Shown one piece after another: positions 1 through 11,539 of a stretch of DNA of 64,000 nt. The DNA comes from Lates calcarifer. Its lineage: Eukaryota; Chordata; Actinopteri; Centropomidae. The position numbers were made by a program, and so were the translations under genes. Numbering within the stretch: the first letter of the stretch is position 1; each line of letters opens with the position of its first letter. The notes below the pieces were generated by a model. The model did not search any database. It was not told the DNA's origin and worked only from the letters and a program-made list of their open reading frames with translations. Location of the stretch: NCBI RefSeq assembly GCF_001640805.2, contig NC_066835.1, positions 21,954,182-22,018,181 on the forward strand. The letters are read 5' to 3'.

Positions 1-185
1 GACAAAACCATCTGTGAAATTAATAAATGTAAATGTATATGGATTCTCAATTTTTTTAATGAAAACAAATGATATTTACATAGAGTCACTTCACTTCTGT
101 AAAATTGTTATCTTATTTTTGTGTTAGTGTGCGGCAACTGCCTCCTTCCTGTAATGTGGTTTAGATTCTTTGTTCAGCTGCTGCC

Positions 186-398
186 TCAGTGTGAGAACCA
201 TGTCTGGTACAATGTTCCCACCAGTACTAATGTCACACCAGTCCACCGGTCAGTCTCAAGCTCCATCCTACCCTCACTCAGCAACAAGACCCAGAGATAC
301 CTGAACTCCTTCACCCCCTCAACCTGGAGGGAACCATTCATCGTTCTCTGGCTGAGAACCACAACCAACCACAACCCAACGGAGACCAGACGGCTCAA
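186..398 (-). repeat. LINE reverse-transcriptase C-terminal fragment
   Basis: The minus-strand translation carries the pattern F-RYL-VLL-SEGRMELE-DR, which matches the segment after the palm domain of fish non-LTR retrotransposon ORF2 (usual form: F-KYLGVLF-SEGRME-EIDRRIGA). Only about 70 residues remain and no catalytic motif is present, so this is a dead remnant. It lies downstream of the leader-like exon at 715-778. Confidence 0.6.
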
Positions 399-714
399 TT
401 AATCAAATTTCCTAAAATCCTTCACCTGCATTTGTTTCATGGAGTCATTGAAAGCAACCTTTACCTTGATGTGTGCCCTTTAGATGTTGAACACTACACA
501 GAGATGATGAATCACAACAATCAAGAACTCTGACGTCGACCACCTCTACATAAAAAATATTCTGTTCATTTCTTCTCTTTCAACTTCACATCACCTGCTG
601 TCACTTTGCGGTGGGTGTATTTTAAATCTTTAAAATTTTAATTCAAAACCAGCATCAATTATTTATTTTTTTCCTGTCTCTTCAATAGATGCATCAGAAA
701 ACTCTTTAACATAC

Positions 715-778
715 CACCGGTCACCGTCCCGGTCATCAGTCCCGTCCCGAGCAGGATGAAAGCTGTCACAGGATTCAT
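715..778 (-). CDS. Isolated signal-peptide exon, class I-like (partial gene)
   Basis: A 64-bp minus-strand exon starts with ATG at 778-776, encodes MNPVTAFILLGTGL then MTGTVTG, and ends in a GTATGT donor leaving phase 1. The core FILLGTGL closely resembles FVLLGTGL in the leaders of the two class I genes here, which also end in phase 1. Seen: hydrophobic leader, plausible donor, shared motif. Inferred: exon 1 of a third class I-type gene whose alpha exons lie left of the window. No alpha-domain exon occurs in bases 1-714, so it may be an orphan or pseudogene leader. Confidence 0.4.
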
Positions 779-1305
779 TCTTGAAGCACAAACTGTACTG
801 AGACTGAGTTTGCTGCTCTGTGTTTTAAACTTGTGCAGAGGCACCTCCTTCCTCTTTCTAATAGCTATAATTAAATGGTGCTATAATGGTGCATTTGGGT
901 GTTTGTCCTATATAAAGACACTACACTGCTCATTTGCTGGTTACAGCCTCTCAGAAATGAAGTCTGCTTCATTTCTCTGCTTCATGTTATTGTAAATGGA
1001 AAAACTTTGTGTTTTTCAGGTGGTGGTCAGAATAAATCTGCAACTTGAGGACACTGTTTTGGACTTTTGAAACTTGTGACGTGCATTTCCTAAATCAAAC
1101 CCTTCAAGTTTACATTAAACACATCACTACTGCTACTTCCTCATCAGCTTTTTTTTCAGTGTCTGGGTACAACCAGCTGTAATCAATGTCATTAAAGCAT
1201 CAGGTTCAGTTTTTACTAACGTGGATGAGATAAAAATGGATCAGAGAAATCCCTGATCTGATCACAACCTTCAGTTCCAACTTTATTTACAATCAGTTGC
1301 TGAAT

Positions 1306-1312
<7 letters not shown>

Positions 1313-1360
<48 letters not shown>
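1313..1360. repeat. (TG)24 microsatellite
   Basis: Forty-eight bases of uninterrupted TG are followed by a run of ten G (about 1363-1372). The His/Thr and Cys/Val open frames across it are translation artefacts of the repeat. Confidence 0.98.
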
Positions 1361-1362
<2 letters not shown>

Positions 1363-1735
1363 GGGGGGGGGGCGTGTCACTCTGTGTCAACACTTCCATC
1401 TTAGAAGGTGTGAAAATCGGTTTGAACTTGTCTCCCAAGCTTTTTTCATTCTTCATGATAATAGATAACAGATTTTTGTCAGCTCTGTACATGAACAAAC
1501 ATACTCACAGTGGACAGTGTCTCTCTCAGCTCCTGCCGGGTCACTGACGTCCCACTCTGAGTCTCAGACACTGAGGTGGACCTGGGACCTGAGATGGAAA
1601 CTCTCATGATCAGAGTTAGTTCAGTCAAATCTGAGTGTTCACTCTGAATGACAATCATCCACGTCAAAGAACGTCCACTAAAGTTTCACCACTGACAAGT
1701 TCAGGTTATTATTCAGTGTCAGAGCTGTCTCTGTC

Positions 1736-1900
1736 CTACAGAGAGCTTTTTATTAACGACGAAGATCCAGAAACATCTCTATATCTCACTACCAGACTCC
1801 ACTGACAAAGCTGCTGGAGTACTACTGCCTCCATCTGTTAGTCTGTAAAATTACTGTTTTTGTCAATGGAGTCTGGTTAAAAAATAACATTCAGGGTGTT
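1736..1900. repeat. Foldback element family, truncated copy
   Basis: Shares with the complete copy at 32120-32525 the blocks CTACAGAGA, CCAGAAACATCTCTATAT, TACCAGACTCCA, CTGCCTCCATCTGTTAG and AATGGAGTCTGGTT. Only parts of each arm remain. No coding capacity. Confidence 0.65.
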
Positions 1901-2062
1901 ACTGAGATGTGGTGTTCACAAGAATGGGACGAACAGACAACCTGAAAATATAACGAAACGTAAACAAAACAACATAAAAAGCAGCCAGTGAGCGGGTCAG
2001 CTTCAGAGAGCGAGAGTCATCTCAGTTTCTGAAACTGTTTCCCCTCAAATCAGAGTGAACAA

Positions 2063-2337
2063 AGCCTCGAGTTTCCATTAAACCCACTTTGTGGAACTGA
2101 CCTCAGGACGTCAGGATGCAGGAGAGTCTGATAACTGCTGCCATTTACAGCTCCACAGTAAAGGTTATCACACACACTTACTGCCTTTATTTAATAAAGT
2201 AAGACATGATTCAAACAGAAACATAAAAGATGATATATGATGAGTTAGAAGACAAACAGGAGCTGAGTTTTAGCTTCCACGTTTAAAAAGAAACAAACAT
2301 TTTACAAGTGATTTCATCAACTGACAATCTGACCCTG
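2063..2337 (-). repeat. Duplicated 3' flank/3' UTR block of class I gene A
   Basis: Nearly identical to 10226-10499, in the same position downstream of gene B. It marks the 3' end of the tandemly duplicated unit. It begins with the shared block TTTCCATTAAACCCACTTTG and contains the candidate polyadenylation signal at 2186-2191. Confidence 0.85.
2186..2191 (-). terminator. Candidate poly(A) signal of class I gene A
   Basis: AATAAA on the minus strand (TTTATT on plus) about 575 bp past the gene A stop. The same signal is conserved downstream of gene B at 10343-10348, which supports use of both. The cleavage site is not determined. Confidence 0.4.
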
Positions 2338-2439
2338 ATTAAATGATTATTTTCTAAAGGTATTTAAAATTAAAGATGCAGTCACAGAATCATCAGAGTA
2401 ACAGAAAATAAAAACACAATCAAAACAAGTTATTTATAA

Positions 2440-2640
2440 CAATAACAGTGTTGATGCCATAACATCATGTTCCTACAGTTACAACACAGACCAATATGGT
2501 CCTCTGACAATGACTGAAAAATTCTGCCACGACTGGTTTTATTCTTAATATCTTCATGAGCATCAGTGGTTAAAAAATAAATATTGATTTCATTTGGCTG
2601 CAGAAAATAGGTTTGAATCACCATGTGGCAGAGGCAGCTG
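2440..2640. repeat. Diverged arm of the long palindromic repeat
   Basis: Resembles the right arm of the palindrome at 12060-12560 (shared blocks: GACTG-AAAA-T-C--CCAC, GGTTTTA-TCT-AATATCTTCATG, TTTCAT-TGGCTGCA). It sits in the 3' region of gene A, so the element or one arm of it may predate the gene duplication. Confidence 0.55.
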
Positions 2641-2766
2641 TTCAGTTTGTATTTAACTTTTAAATCCCTTTAAAGACATTTTCTGTCTTTCTCTCCAAAC
2701 TCTCCTTTTTCTCCTCTGATCAGCAGGAAGTGCTTTTGTTTTACTTGGTTTGTATCTGTGGAGACT

Positions 2767-4912
2767 TCACTCCTCGTCTGCACCACTTCCATTCTGCTCA
2801 GGGTGGTCTGCAGAAGATTAACAAATATGTTATTAATGATATACTTTCTATATATTCATTGACACTTATGAGTTGCTTTTGCTTTTTTGTGTATTTTATT
2901 TTTTGTGTATTTTATCTGTTGAAAATTCATTTTTGTTGTTACGTTCAGTCAGTTACAAAACATGTTCTCTCAGTTCCCTCTATACAGATAATTTGGGTTT
3001 TATTTATCTAGGTTATATGAACATAATATATAATAATAAATAATGTTTCAAAATAAAGCTCATTGAGGCTCATTCTACAGATTGCTACATTATGACTTTA
3101 ATGAAAAGTTTAGGAAGAAGATCTGAGACTGAAGAGAGAGATGAGCTAGCTATTAAAATAAGGAGAGAATCAACAACACCTCTTTATTTTAATACAAGTA
3201 TTAAAATATATAAAATGTAATTTTACCATTGTCATCTGGACTCAGGAGAGGTTTCTTCTCTGGAGAAATGTGATTGGTTGCTGGGGCGTTATTAGTTACC
3301 GGGGTGTTATTAGTTGCTGAGGTGTTGTCAATTACACATTAACACATGCGCAGAGAAAAAATTGAGAAACACAATCAGTATTTTTGAAAACAATAACCTA
3401 CAAAAATAACATAAATAACTGTAATGATAAAACATTGTTGTTTCAGTTCATATTTAAACCACTTGGTGTGTTTGTCTTTTGGTTCAGTTCATTTAACCAT
3501 CACTGAGTGTACTGAGGTACTGTGTGACTATCACAGTCTGATATATCAGAGAGTCACTGTGACACATGTTCCTTCATTAACATAGAAAACAATAAGACCT
3601 TATTATTTTAATACAGTATCTCATTATAGAAAACTGAATGTTTACCTTGACCGAAGAAAGGAGAGGGGGGGATGGTAGTGGGTGTCTGGACAGCAACTGT
3701 TGTCATGTTTTTACAACCTATACAAACACACAAACACACACACAGAAGAAAAACTAAAGACAACAACCAGTATTTTTGACACATTTTTTCCCCATCCTCT
3801 GACTGGAACCAGGACTGCAGAGTTTTCTCTGCCATTCTAAGACTAATGTACCTAAACCAAACAGAATGGAGCAAACACCAGTTACAAATACAAGTTACTG
3901 TGGTTTACATATCTTCAACACTATTAACAAACACTGTGACATTACAGCAGCGAAGAACACTGAACACACACTGTGGATGTTGTCAATAATACCTTATTAT
4001 TTTAATACAGTATTTCATTATAGAAAACTGAATGTTTACCTTGACCGAAGAAAGGAGAGGGGGGGATGGTAGTGGGTGTCTGGACAGCAACTGTTGTCAT
4101 GTTTTTACAACCTATACAAACACACACAGAAAAGAAACAGTATTTTTGAAAACATATATTCTTTACATCATCTTATGACTGGGGTCAGCTTCATGCATGA
4201 GTATGATTGAAAAAAATAAGTAGCAATGGATAAAATAAATATCATTTACATGACTTCAGCAGCGCCCTCTACAGTCAGGAGTGGTAATTCATTCTGTTTG
4301 CCTCTGAGTCTGAGTTGTTCAGTGGTTTTCATGAACAGAAAACAAAGTCTATCAGTCTGTTGACTGGAGCTCTGACTGAGTAGTTATCACTCACTGAACT
4401 GAAACAGGGCTGAACAGTTTATATTACCCATGATTCCCAGCTCCTGTGTCCTTCGCCTGATTCTATACATATTTATGTAAAAACCTCCTCCAAAGCTACA
4501 GAGGATGTGTCTGATTCTATATTCACTGAGTGTACTGAGGTACTGTGTGACTATCACAGTCTGATATATCAGAGAGTCACTGTGACACATGTTCCTTCAT
4601 TAACATAGAAAACAATAAGACCTTATTATTTTAATACAGTATCTCATAGAAAACTGAACATTTACCTTGACTGTTTGTGTTCAGGAGAGGGACAGCACTG
4701 GCTGTAACAGTTCTCTGGTTGTTACCACCTATACAAACAAACACACACACACACACACAAATGATAGATCACTGAATTAATCCACAGCTGAAACTAGTCC
4801 CCAGGAAATGACTATTTTCTCCTGTTTGAGTAACGTTTGCTCCAAACTACAGATGGTAAACATGAACATTTCTTACCTTGTGCATTGTTCCTTCGTCTAC
4901 TGTGGTGAAATG
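2767..4912 (-). other. Gene A cytoplasmic-tail exon cassette (6 small exons)
   Basis: Six small exons follow the TM exon. 4912-4877 (36 bp, [11 protein letters not shown]), 4728-4666 (63 bp, [17 protein letters not shown]), 4111-4040 and 3717-3646 (72 bp each, same protein, starting [13 protein letters not shown]), 3316-3227 (90 bp, [17 protein letters not shown]) and the terminal 2807-2767 ([13 protein letters not shown], then stop). All internal exons are phase 1-1, so any can be skipped or duplicated without a frameshift. The 72-bp pair shares flanking intron sequence as well (about 3595-3730 against 3988-4120), and 3498-3640 resembles 4515-4650, showing duplication by intron-plus-exon units. 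Splicing is predicted only from junctions; transcripts are needed to know which exons are used. Confidence 0.75.
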
Positions 4913-7900
4913 CTGTAAATAAAATGAATAAACATTAACGCAATAAACAACAACTGAACTTATTTCAACTCAAAACATTCACATATATTTCAAATTTTGG
5001 AAACTGTTTATGTGAAGTTAATAACTTCAGAGTTTGTTGCTGACCATTTCTAAAACCAGAAGCCTGCGCTATGAATCAAGTTCAACATAGCCAGGATATC
5101 TTTTCAAAACAACTGCAGTCTAACTACACAGTCATATGACAGTGGTTACCAGCTCATTAAGTCAACCCAGAGATCAGAGAATAATTGGTTCATTTATAAT
5201 TGTGGGAATATTCAATATGTGGATAAAAGCATCTTTGCTCAATTAAAATGAAGACATAATAGTAATTATGTGATCATTTAGTTTGATAAACTCTCCCTCT
5301 GTTTGTTACAAGCTCTGTTGTGAAACATCAAAATGATTTCAGTGATTTATAAAAAAAAACAACCTATTATTCTCCTCCAAAGTTAATCTGCCCTGGAGCC
5401 GTTTAGCTGTTCAACATCAGTTACCATGATGATTTACCCTGATAAGAAGTGAACCATCAAGAGACTGAAAGTTTAAACTTGAAAACTCACTTCACTGCTG
5501 TGATTGGGGTTGATAAAATATTAGAAATATTAGAAACACGTCATTACTTTTACACTGTCTTTTGTCTTCAGTGAAAATTCAACATTATAAACTTTCTAAA
5601 CTTGATGTTTCTTACAGTTGTTTAATTAGACTACTGTATCTTGTACCTACCAATATAGCCCAGTCTCCACAAGACAATCAGCACCACAGCCACAAGACCA
5701 ACCACAACCAGGACTCCTGACAAGGCACCAATGAAAGGTCTGGATAGTGAAGCCTCATGAAGTGTGTGATCTAAAACACAGAAAACATTCACATCAGTTT
5801 TATATTCACTTCACTTGTGAGAACACAGATGAGCCTGCACATGAAGACAAGACCCACATTTTGGATAGAGAGGACAGATGGTTTGAGAGAGGAGTAAAAT
5901 TCTGCAATTTCATCTTAATCTTCATTTTCTTCTGCTTATCTGAGGTTGAGCAGAGTACTACAGACATCCCTCTCCCCAGGAACGTTTTCCAGCTCCTCTT
6001 GGGGGATTCCAAAGCGTTCCCAAGCCAGATGAGATATACAGTCTCTCTAGCAAGTCCTAGGTCTACCCCTGGGTCTCCTCCCAGTTTGACATGCCTGGAA
6101 AACCTCCAAAGGAAGCCGTCTAGAAGGCATCCTATCCAAATGCCCAACCTCAACTGGCTCCTTTCGACCCAAAGGAGCAGGGGCCCAGATCTTATGACTA
6201 TAGGTGAGGGTTGGAACGTAGATCAACTGCTAAGTTGAGAGCTTTGCCTTCAGGCTCAGCTCCCTCTTCACCACAACGGTCCGGTACAGCAACCGCATCA
6301 CTGATGACGCTGCACCAATCCACCTGTCAATCTCACGCTCGATCTTCCCTTTAGAAGACCTGAGATACTTAAACTCATTCGCTTGAGGCAGCAACCCCCC
6401 CCCCCCCCCCCCCCATCACTTACCACGACCACCTGCTTGGTTCCCTTTGCTGTTGCTGTGCTTTGTATCTCCAGGGCTGCAGACCAAGTGGGATACTGAT
6501 TAGTTGCATGGGATACACCTGGGCCTGGTGTGTCTCATGCATATAAGCCAGTGCAGCAGTCAGTCCAGTCCCAGATCCCCCTACTCCTTAGTCCTCTGCC
6601 TTGTGGTTTTTCCATTTTCTCGTTTTTGTTTTACCTCCAACATCCACACAGCACATTTTCACTCAGCCACTCCCTACACTACTGACTCCAAAGATATCTC
6701 CCCTCTACTCTTTTGTGTTTATTTTGTTATATTTTGTTATAAATAAATAGCTTTGTTACTCAGTATACCCAAGTCTCTGCCGTTTTTGTTGAAGTCTAAG
6801 AGCCGGGCTGTAACACAGGGGACATGGTCATAAGCCTTTTCCAAGTCCACAAAACACACGTAGTCTGGATGGTCAAATTCCCATGACTCCTCAGCACTCC
6901 TGCAAGAGTAAAAAGCTGGTCCACTGGTCCACAGCTAGGATGGAATCCACATTGCTTCATTTCAACATTTCGCATCTGACTGAGATAAACAGGAAGTTAC
7001 AGAGTTCTGAGACTAAAAGGATTCTCATCTTCTACAACGTCTACATTTCTTCAGACAAAATATTAACACTGATGGCAGCTTTAATAAAGGAAAAACTCTG
7101 AGTCTGATTGTGGGTTTATAGAAATCCTTAAGACTTTCACCTCTGGATTGCGATCAGAAAACACATCTAATGCAGCTCCGAACAAACTGTACACAGAACA
7201 CACTGTTCTGAAAATTTCTATGGCTAACAACAATATAAACAGTAAGAGAAAGTTTCTTACCCCAGACCTTCTCAATCCAGACACCAGACGCTTCATGAAT
7301 GAACCCACAGGTGTATTCAGACTTGTCAGTCTTTAAAATCTCCACGCTGTCTCTTCTCTGGTAGGTGTCGTCTCCATTTGGTCGAACGCCCGAGGTCACC
7401 AGTCCGTCCTCTCTAGTTAGAACTCGGTCACCCCTCTTGATCTTCAGGATGATGTCTTTTGGGTAGAAGCCTGTGGCGAGGCACGTCAGAATGGTGTTTG
7501 CCTTAACTTTGGAGTCCTTTGCAAACAGGTAAACCTTAGGTTTAGCTGGAGAGAGAAAACACACAGAGAGTTCATGTTACTCTGCTACAGACCAGTGACA
7601 GCCACTGATATCCTCATAGTAACTCAAATGACTTGTAATAATGTACTGTGACAAAATCAAACAGATACATCTGTGGTGATACTAAACCTAATCAAATCAA
7701 ACAGCCACAACCCAGTGTGTTTATAAGGACTGGCAGGGTGGTGCTTCTTCTTCTCTGTTCAAATTATTTCACTGATTCTTATATCTGCTTCAGTTCATCA
7801 GTTCTGTCCTAATAACACTGAAATTCACATCATGTGACTTATGGTGTCAGTCTTAATATTTGACCAGATAATTTCTCTAAAACCTGTTGTAATGATAAAT

Positions 7901-9587
7901 ATAAAGATACAGAAATGTTTCTTACGGGCTGATTTTAGCTGCTGTTCTTCATACATCATGAACTTGTTCAACCATTGGATGCACTCATGCTCAACGTAGC
8001 CTTTGGTTTTGTCTTTCAGGTCCTGGTCATTATCCCACTTCCTCTTGGTCTGGACTGCCTCGTCAGTTGGAGCGACCCAGACTGAGTTAGCATCATCGAA
8101 GGACAGGAAGTCGTTTCCATCGTAGCTGAGCATGTACAGGCCACGGTGGAACATCAGGTTGCCATCAGACAGTACGTCGCCCTCACAGCCCGTCATCCAC
8201 TGAAGAACATGGATGTCTAAAGAACAGGACAATAAATAAATAACAACAAAGAAATAAATAAATATACAGTCAGACAAGATGATGACAGATTTTAAAATCT
8301 GTAGTGTTCAGGTTAAATATTTAGGGGAGAGGATGAATGCTGCAGCTAAAATTACCACCTAATTCCTCAGTTATGGCCAAGAACATCCTTTGTAAGGTCA
8401 CAGTGACCTTTGACCTCTGACCACAGTCCAAGTGGACGTACTGAGATATCATGTTCATGAGAATGTGACTTGAAAACATAATGACACCGGTACAGGGACA
8501 GAAAAATTATGATTAAATCTGTTTTAAGTAAATTAGCTCTAATAATCGTTCCTGCTCTTGATATTTAGCTGATGTATTTATTCACAGAGTCATTACAGTT
8601 GGTCTCATTAATAATGACTGAGTCATCACAGGATGGTCCAGTCCTTCACATTTCATGGATCTTACCCGAGTCGTTCTGTCTCATTCGTTCCTTCAGGATC
8701 CCGATGTTGACCTTGAACCACTGCTGTTTGCTCTGGCGGGACTGTGTCCCTTTCTCCCAGTAATCTGACTCAAGCTTCTCTTTCATCCACTTCTCTTTAG
8801 GAACTTTCTTTGGGTTGTCGCTGTCAAAGTAGTCGATCATCCTGCCGTCCAGCATACCCATGGCTGTGAACTCATGGATGCCAGGGAGTCCAACAGGTTT
8901 GGAGAGAGCGGTGTAGATGTAAGTGAGGGAGTGTCTCTCTGAAAATCACACAGGTAGAAAGACAAAGAAACATTAATCAGACAGGGCAGGTAAGCAGCAG
9001 TAGATCTGACTCACATGTTCTGGATGATCCATCTTTGAAGATCCATCCAGGTATTTAGACCCAGCATGAACCAGAACACTGAACTGAAGTTAAAAACAGA
9101 TCCTACAGAAAATAAACGGTCTCTGTAGAAGACAATATTTTTCCTCCTGGGAAATAAGTTTAAAATTATCTTTTATTTTAGGACTATGCAACGTTTTCAT
9201 TCATGACAACATTCTTATTGAACAGAGCAAGTAATTCAGGTCTTTCACCAAGGGTTCCATTACGGGTTCTGAGTCTGAGTGCAGTGACTGAGAGCTAATC
9301 AGCCTTCAAAGTGTTTGGTTGGTTCAGTTGAACCTGCAGAAATCTCTGAAGCTGCTGTAACATGTTCTGTTGCCACAGAGGAAATAAATTCATAAAGAGT
9401 GAAAATGAGTTCTTAGTTTCTCCTGGCGTCTTTACAGCAGAAATAAACCAGGAAGGGAATCTGACAAACACCTGAAATTTACTTTCGCTTTTAACTTGAC
9501 TCAGTGAACGTATCACAAAACTCTGAACTTACCGCAGTTTACCGTCAGTCCTGTCCCCAGGAGGACAAAGAAGACGGTTAAATACAT
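2767..9587 (-). CDS. MHC class I heavy chain, U lineage (gene A)
   Basis: Cell-surface antigen-presenting heavy chain. Minus-strand exons: leader 9587-9533, alpha1 8938-8666, alpha2 8216-7926, alpha3 7545-7261, TM 5770-5651, tail 4912-4877, 4728-4666, 4111-4040, 3717-3646, 3316-3227, last 2807-2767. The exons sum to 1398 bp (465 aa plus stop) with every phase consistent. By eye against HLA-A numbering, anchors Y7, Y59, R84, F123, T143, K146, W147, Y159, F171 are present, the teleost classical pattern; an N-glycosylation sequon NDS sits at the alpha1 end. The alpha3 domain has both Ig cysteines, but the usual C-x-V-x-H is C-G-F-I-H here. The TM is followed by an unusually long tail. Two tail exons are near-identical copies. 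Neighbour: tandem paralogue gene B. Confidence 0.92.
5651..5770 (-). other. Gene A connecting peptide and transmembrane exon
   Basis: A 120-bp phase 1-1 exon encoding a short connecting peptide, a hydrophobic span (core [17 protein letters not shown]) and a short basic stop-transfer (WR). Its 3' half is identical to the gene B exon 16757-16870 except LWRLGY against LWRRGY, while the connecting peptides differ entirely ([11 protein letters not shown] in [11 protein letters not shown] in B). Confidence 0.9.
5945..6380 (-). repeat. LINE ORF2 C-terminal remnant in gene A intron
   Basis: The minus strand gives [29 protein letters not shown] and, in another frame, the KYL-S-GKIE-EIDR-type block, matching degenerate forms of the fish LINE ORF2 tail (usual form: LEVF-ACP---RPRTRWRDYISRLAWERLGIP). 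Frames are broken. It lies in the intron between alpha3 and TM and is absent from gene B, so it probably inserted after duplication. A 20-base poly-C tract follows at 6395-6414. Confidence 0.6.
6395..6414. repeat. Poly-C tract (C)20
   Basis: Twenty consecutive C on the plus strand in the gene A intron next to the LINE remnant. Such tracts are prone to assembly length error. Confidence 0.95.
8395..8416. repeat. Dispersed repeat with perfect ERE palindrome and DR1
   Basis: Reads AGGTCA-CAG-TGACCT-T-TGACCT: a perfect estrogen-response-element palindrome overlapping a perfect direct repeat spaced by one base. It lies in the intron between alpha1 and alpha2 of gene A. A relative occurs at 28312-28333 and a diverged one near 33505, so it is part of a dispersed repeat (about 8360-8480 here). 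Nuclear-receptor binding is only a possibility. Confidence 0.6.
9480..9502 (-). promoter_or_regulatory. IRF-like site in gene A intron 1
   Basis: The minus strand reads AAAAGCGAAAGTAAA, matching the IRF core AANNGAAA, 30-50 bp inside intron 1. It is conserved at the same place in gene B (about 20296-20317). Interferon control is typical of class I genes; its use here is inference. Confidence 0.35.
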
Positions 9588-9900
9588 TTTGGACCCCAAG
9601 CTGAGTCTCTTCACTTTTCCAAAACTCCTTAAGAAATGTTTTATCCGACCGCTGGCCCTTGGTTCTTACTCCTCTTAACGCCGAGAAACGCAGATAAACA
9701 CCTCCGAGCGTCTGACGGTTGCGGTCGGATGAACGGGCTGCCGCTCCGTGTGCCGAGGCGGAGCTGAGACACAAACACACCCAGAAACACGTCTGATAAA
9801 CGGACACAAACTCTCTCCGGTCAAACTGTTCACGGTCCAAACGGTCGTTTTCTGCCGCCGCCAGGTGACGTCATGACGTACGGTGCGTGTGGAGACACCA
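9588..9900 (-). promoter_or_regulatory. Gene A promoter region with TATA-like and CRE sites
   Basis: Upstream of the gene A ATG on the minus strand: a TATA-like GGATAAAAC at 9646-9638, about 50 bp from the ATG, then a perfect palindromic CRE TGACGTCA (9866-9873) beside a second TGACGT. The first 90 bp are shared with gene B, then similarity stops near 9676/20490, so the CRE belongs to gene A only. No X/Y-box pair was found here. Confidence 0.5.
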
Positions 9901-10009
9901 ACGTGAGCTGCTCCAGTTTCTATTGAAGTTTGTCACCGACATTTTGTTGACTTCTGAGATGAGAGGTGAACCCTACTTCTCTTAAAGGGCTTGTTCTCGT
10001 CTGACAACA

Positions 10010-10215
10010 TTATAGATAGGATTCCCACAGAGACAGACCTCTTTATTCAAGAGTAAGATCCTTTTTAACCATAAACATCACTCCATCACTACCAGACTCC
10101 ATTCACAAAAACAGTGATTTTACTAACCAATCGAAGCTGTATTCCTGCAACTTTATGGTCTGCTCAGTGAAATCGGTTGTTTTTTTCAGTGGAATCTGGT
10201 ACAGATATGGACAGA
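10010..10215. repeat. Foldback element copy
   Basis: Has the family terminus ATAGGATTCC-ACAGAGACAG, the CACTACCAGACTCCATT block and a partial opposite arm ending GGAATCTGGTACAGATATGG. It lies between the two class I units, directly before the duplicated 3' flank of gene B. Confidence 0.65.
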
Positions 10216-10225
10216 TCTTTAGTTT

Positions 10226-10499
10226 GAGTTTCCATTAAACCCACTTTGTGGAACTGACCTCAGGACGTCAGGATGCAGGAGAGTCTGATAACTGCTGCCA
10301 TTTACAGCTCCACAGTAAAGGTTATCACACACACTTACTGCCTTTATTTAATAAAGTAAGACATGATTCAAACAGAAACATAAAAGATGATATATGATGA
10401 GTTAGAAGACAAACAGGAGCTGAGTTTTAGCTTCCACGTTTAAAAAGAAACAAACATTTTACAAGTGATTTCATCAACTGACAATCTGACCCTGATTAA
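10226..10499 (-). repeat. Duplicated 3' flank/3' UTR block of class I gene B
   Basis: Counterpart of 2063-2337 and nearly identical to it. The candidate poly(A) signal lies inside. From 10500 to about 13030 gene B's flank is mostly unlike gene A's and includes the long palindrome. Confidence 0.85.
10343..10348 (-). terminator. Candidate poly(A) signal of class I gene B
   Basis: AATAAA on the minus strand, conserved with 2186-2191. It lies 2.7 kb past the gene B stop, because this flank holds extra sequence including the palindrome; an earlier signal may be used instead. Confidence 0.3.
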
Positions 10500-11539
10500 G
10501 TGTCTTTTTTTTCTAAAGGTATTATAATTCAAAGTGCAAATGTCACTGTTAAAAACACATTAAACAATACTTAAATATTTGTCATTTTATGAGAGCCCAA
10601 GATCAAAGCTATCATTTTAAAACAGAAAATAAAAACAGGTATATATCTATATGTACCACATGATATCACATCAGGATAATTTAATGCATTCAGAAACCAG
10701 ATATTAGAAACAGACAAACTTTCTTTGTTTTACAAACAGAATTAATTTCATCTGGAGTCAAATGTGATTAAATTCCTATGGTTTACTGTCATTAACAGGC
10801 CTGGATTGTTTCTCTATCAGAACATCTTATAATATCACCTCGTTCTATAAACTCACACATTAACTCATATTCAGCAAACAGAAAATGAATTTTAGGGGTT
10901 CATTAAAAATATAAATGTGCAGAGAACAGAGTATTATATGCATAAAACCAGTCATGTCCGTCACTACGTTGACACATTCTATAAAAATCTGATTTTTAAT
11001 TACAATGTACATGATCCAAAACAACCAGATTCCACATCTGTTCATGGATTAAAGGAAGCAAAGGAACCAGTGACCACTTTGGTGTTATCAACTCTTTCTT
11101 TTCAATCTTTTCTGTTTTTTAAATTCAGATCACATGGATTTCTTTAAGGCATCTGTAAAAATTCATCTATATACAAAGAATCAAACTGGATCATCACATA
11201 TTTTCTTTTTCCCATCCCTCCCTGAGTTCATTAGAGAAACTCTTTCAGCAAAGTGACAGTGTGAAGTCAAACCAGCTGCACCTTTCTACCCTCCACCTGA
11301 CCCACAGTCTCTTCACTCTGACAAAGCTCAGTTATTTACAACAATAACACTGTTGAGTTCCCCTACCATGACCTTCACGTTCATATTTAAAAATCATCAT
11401 GTATGTTTCACTCTGGGTTAATATTATGGTAAATATTTCTGTTCAAATCCTGTGTTTTCATGTTGTTTACCACCTCAGAAACACCTTCTCTGTGAAGACA
11501 TGTTTGATCATTAATATCTTTGAAAGTTTTGTTTCTGAC

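Noticed and set aside
1283..1547. His-Thr and Cys-Val open frames
   Set aside because: Translation of the (TG)24 microsatellite.
1500..1610. Exon-like minus-strand segment (GPRSTSVSETQSGTS, then RQELRETLST) with AG before and GTGAGT after
   Set aside because: The signals are plausible but no homology, partner exon or start was found; it could be a 5' exon of an unseen gene, but support is too thin to list.
4387..4590. 67-residue frame identical to one at 15361-15564
   Set aside because: The identity comes from duplicated intron sequence between class I tail exons, not from a conserved protein; it lacks splice or family support.
5747..6238. 163-residue plus-strand frame
   Set aside because: Antisense of a degenerate LINE remnant in an intron.
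9529..9840. 103-residue minus-strand frame across the gene A leader
   Set aside because: It is out of frame with the MYLTV leader and spans the promoter; chance frame in GC-rich DNA.
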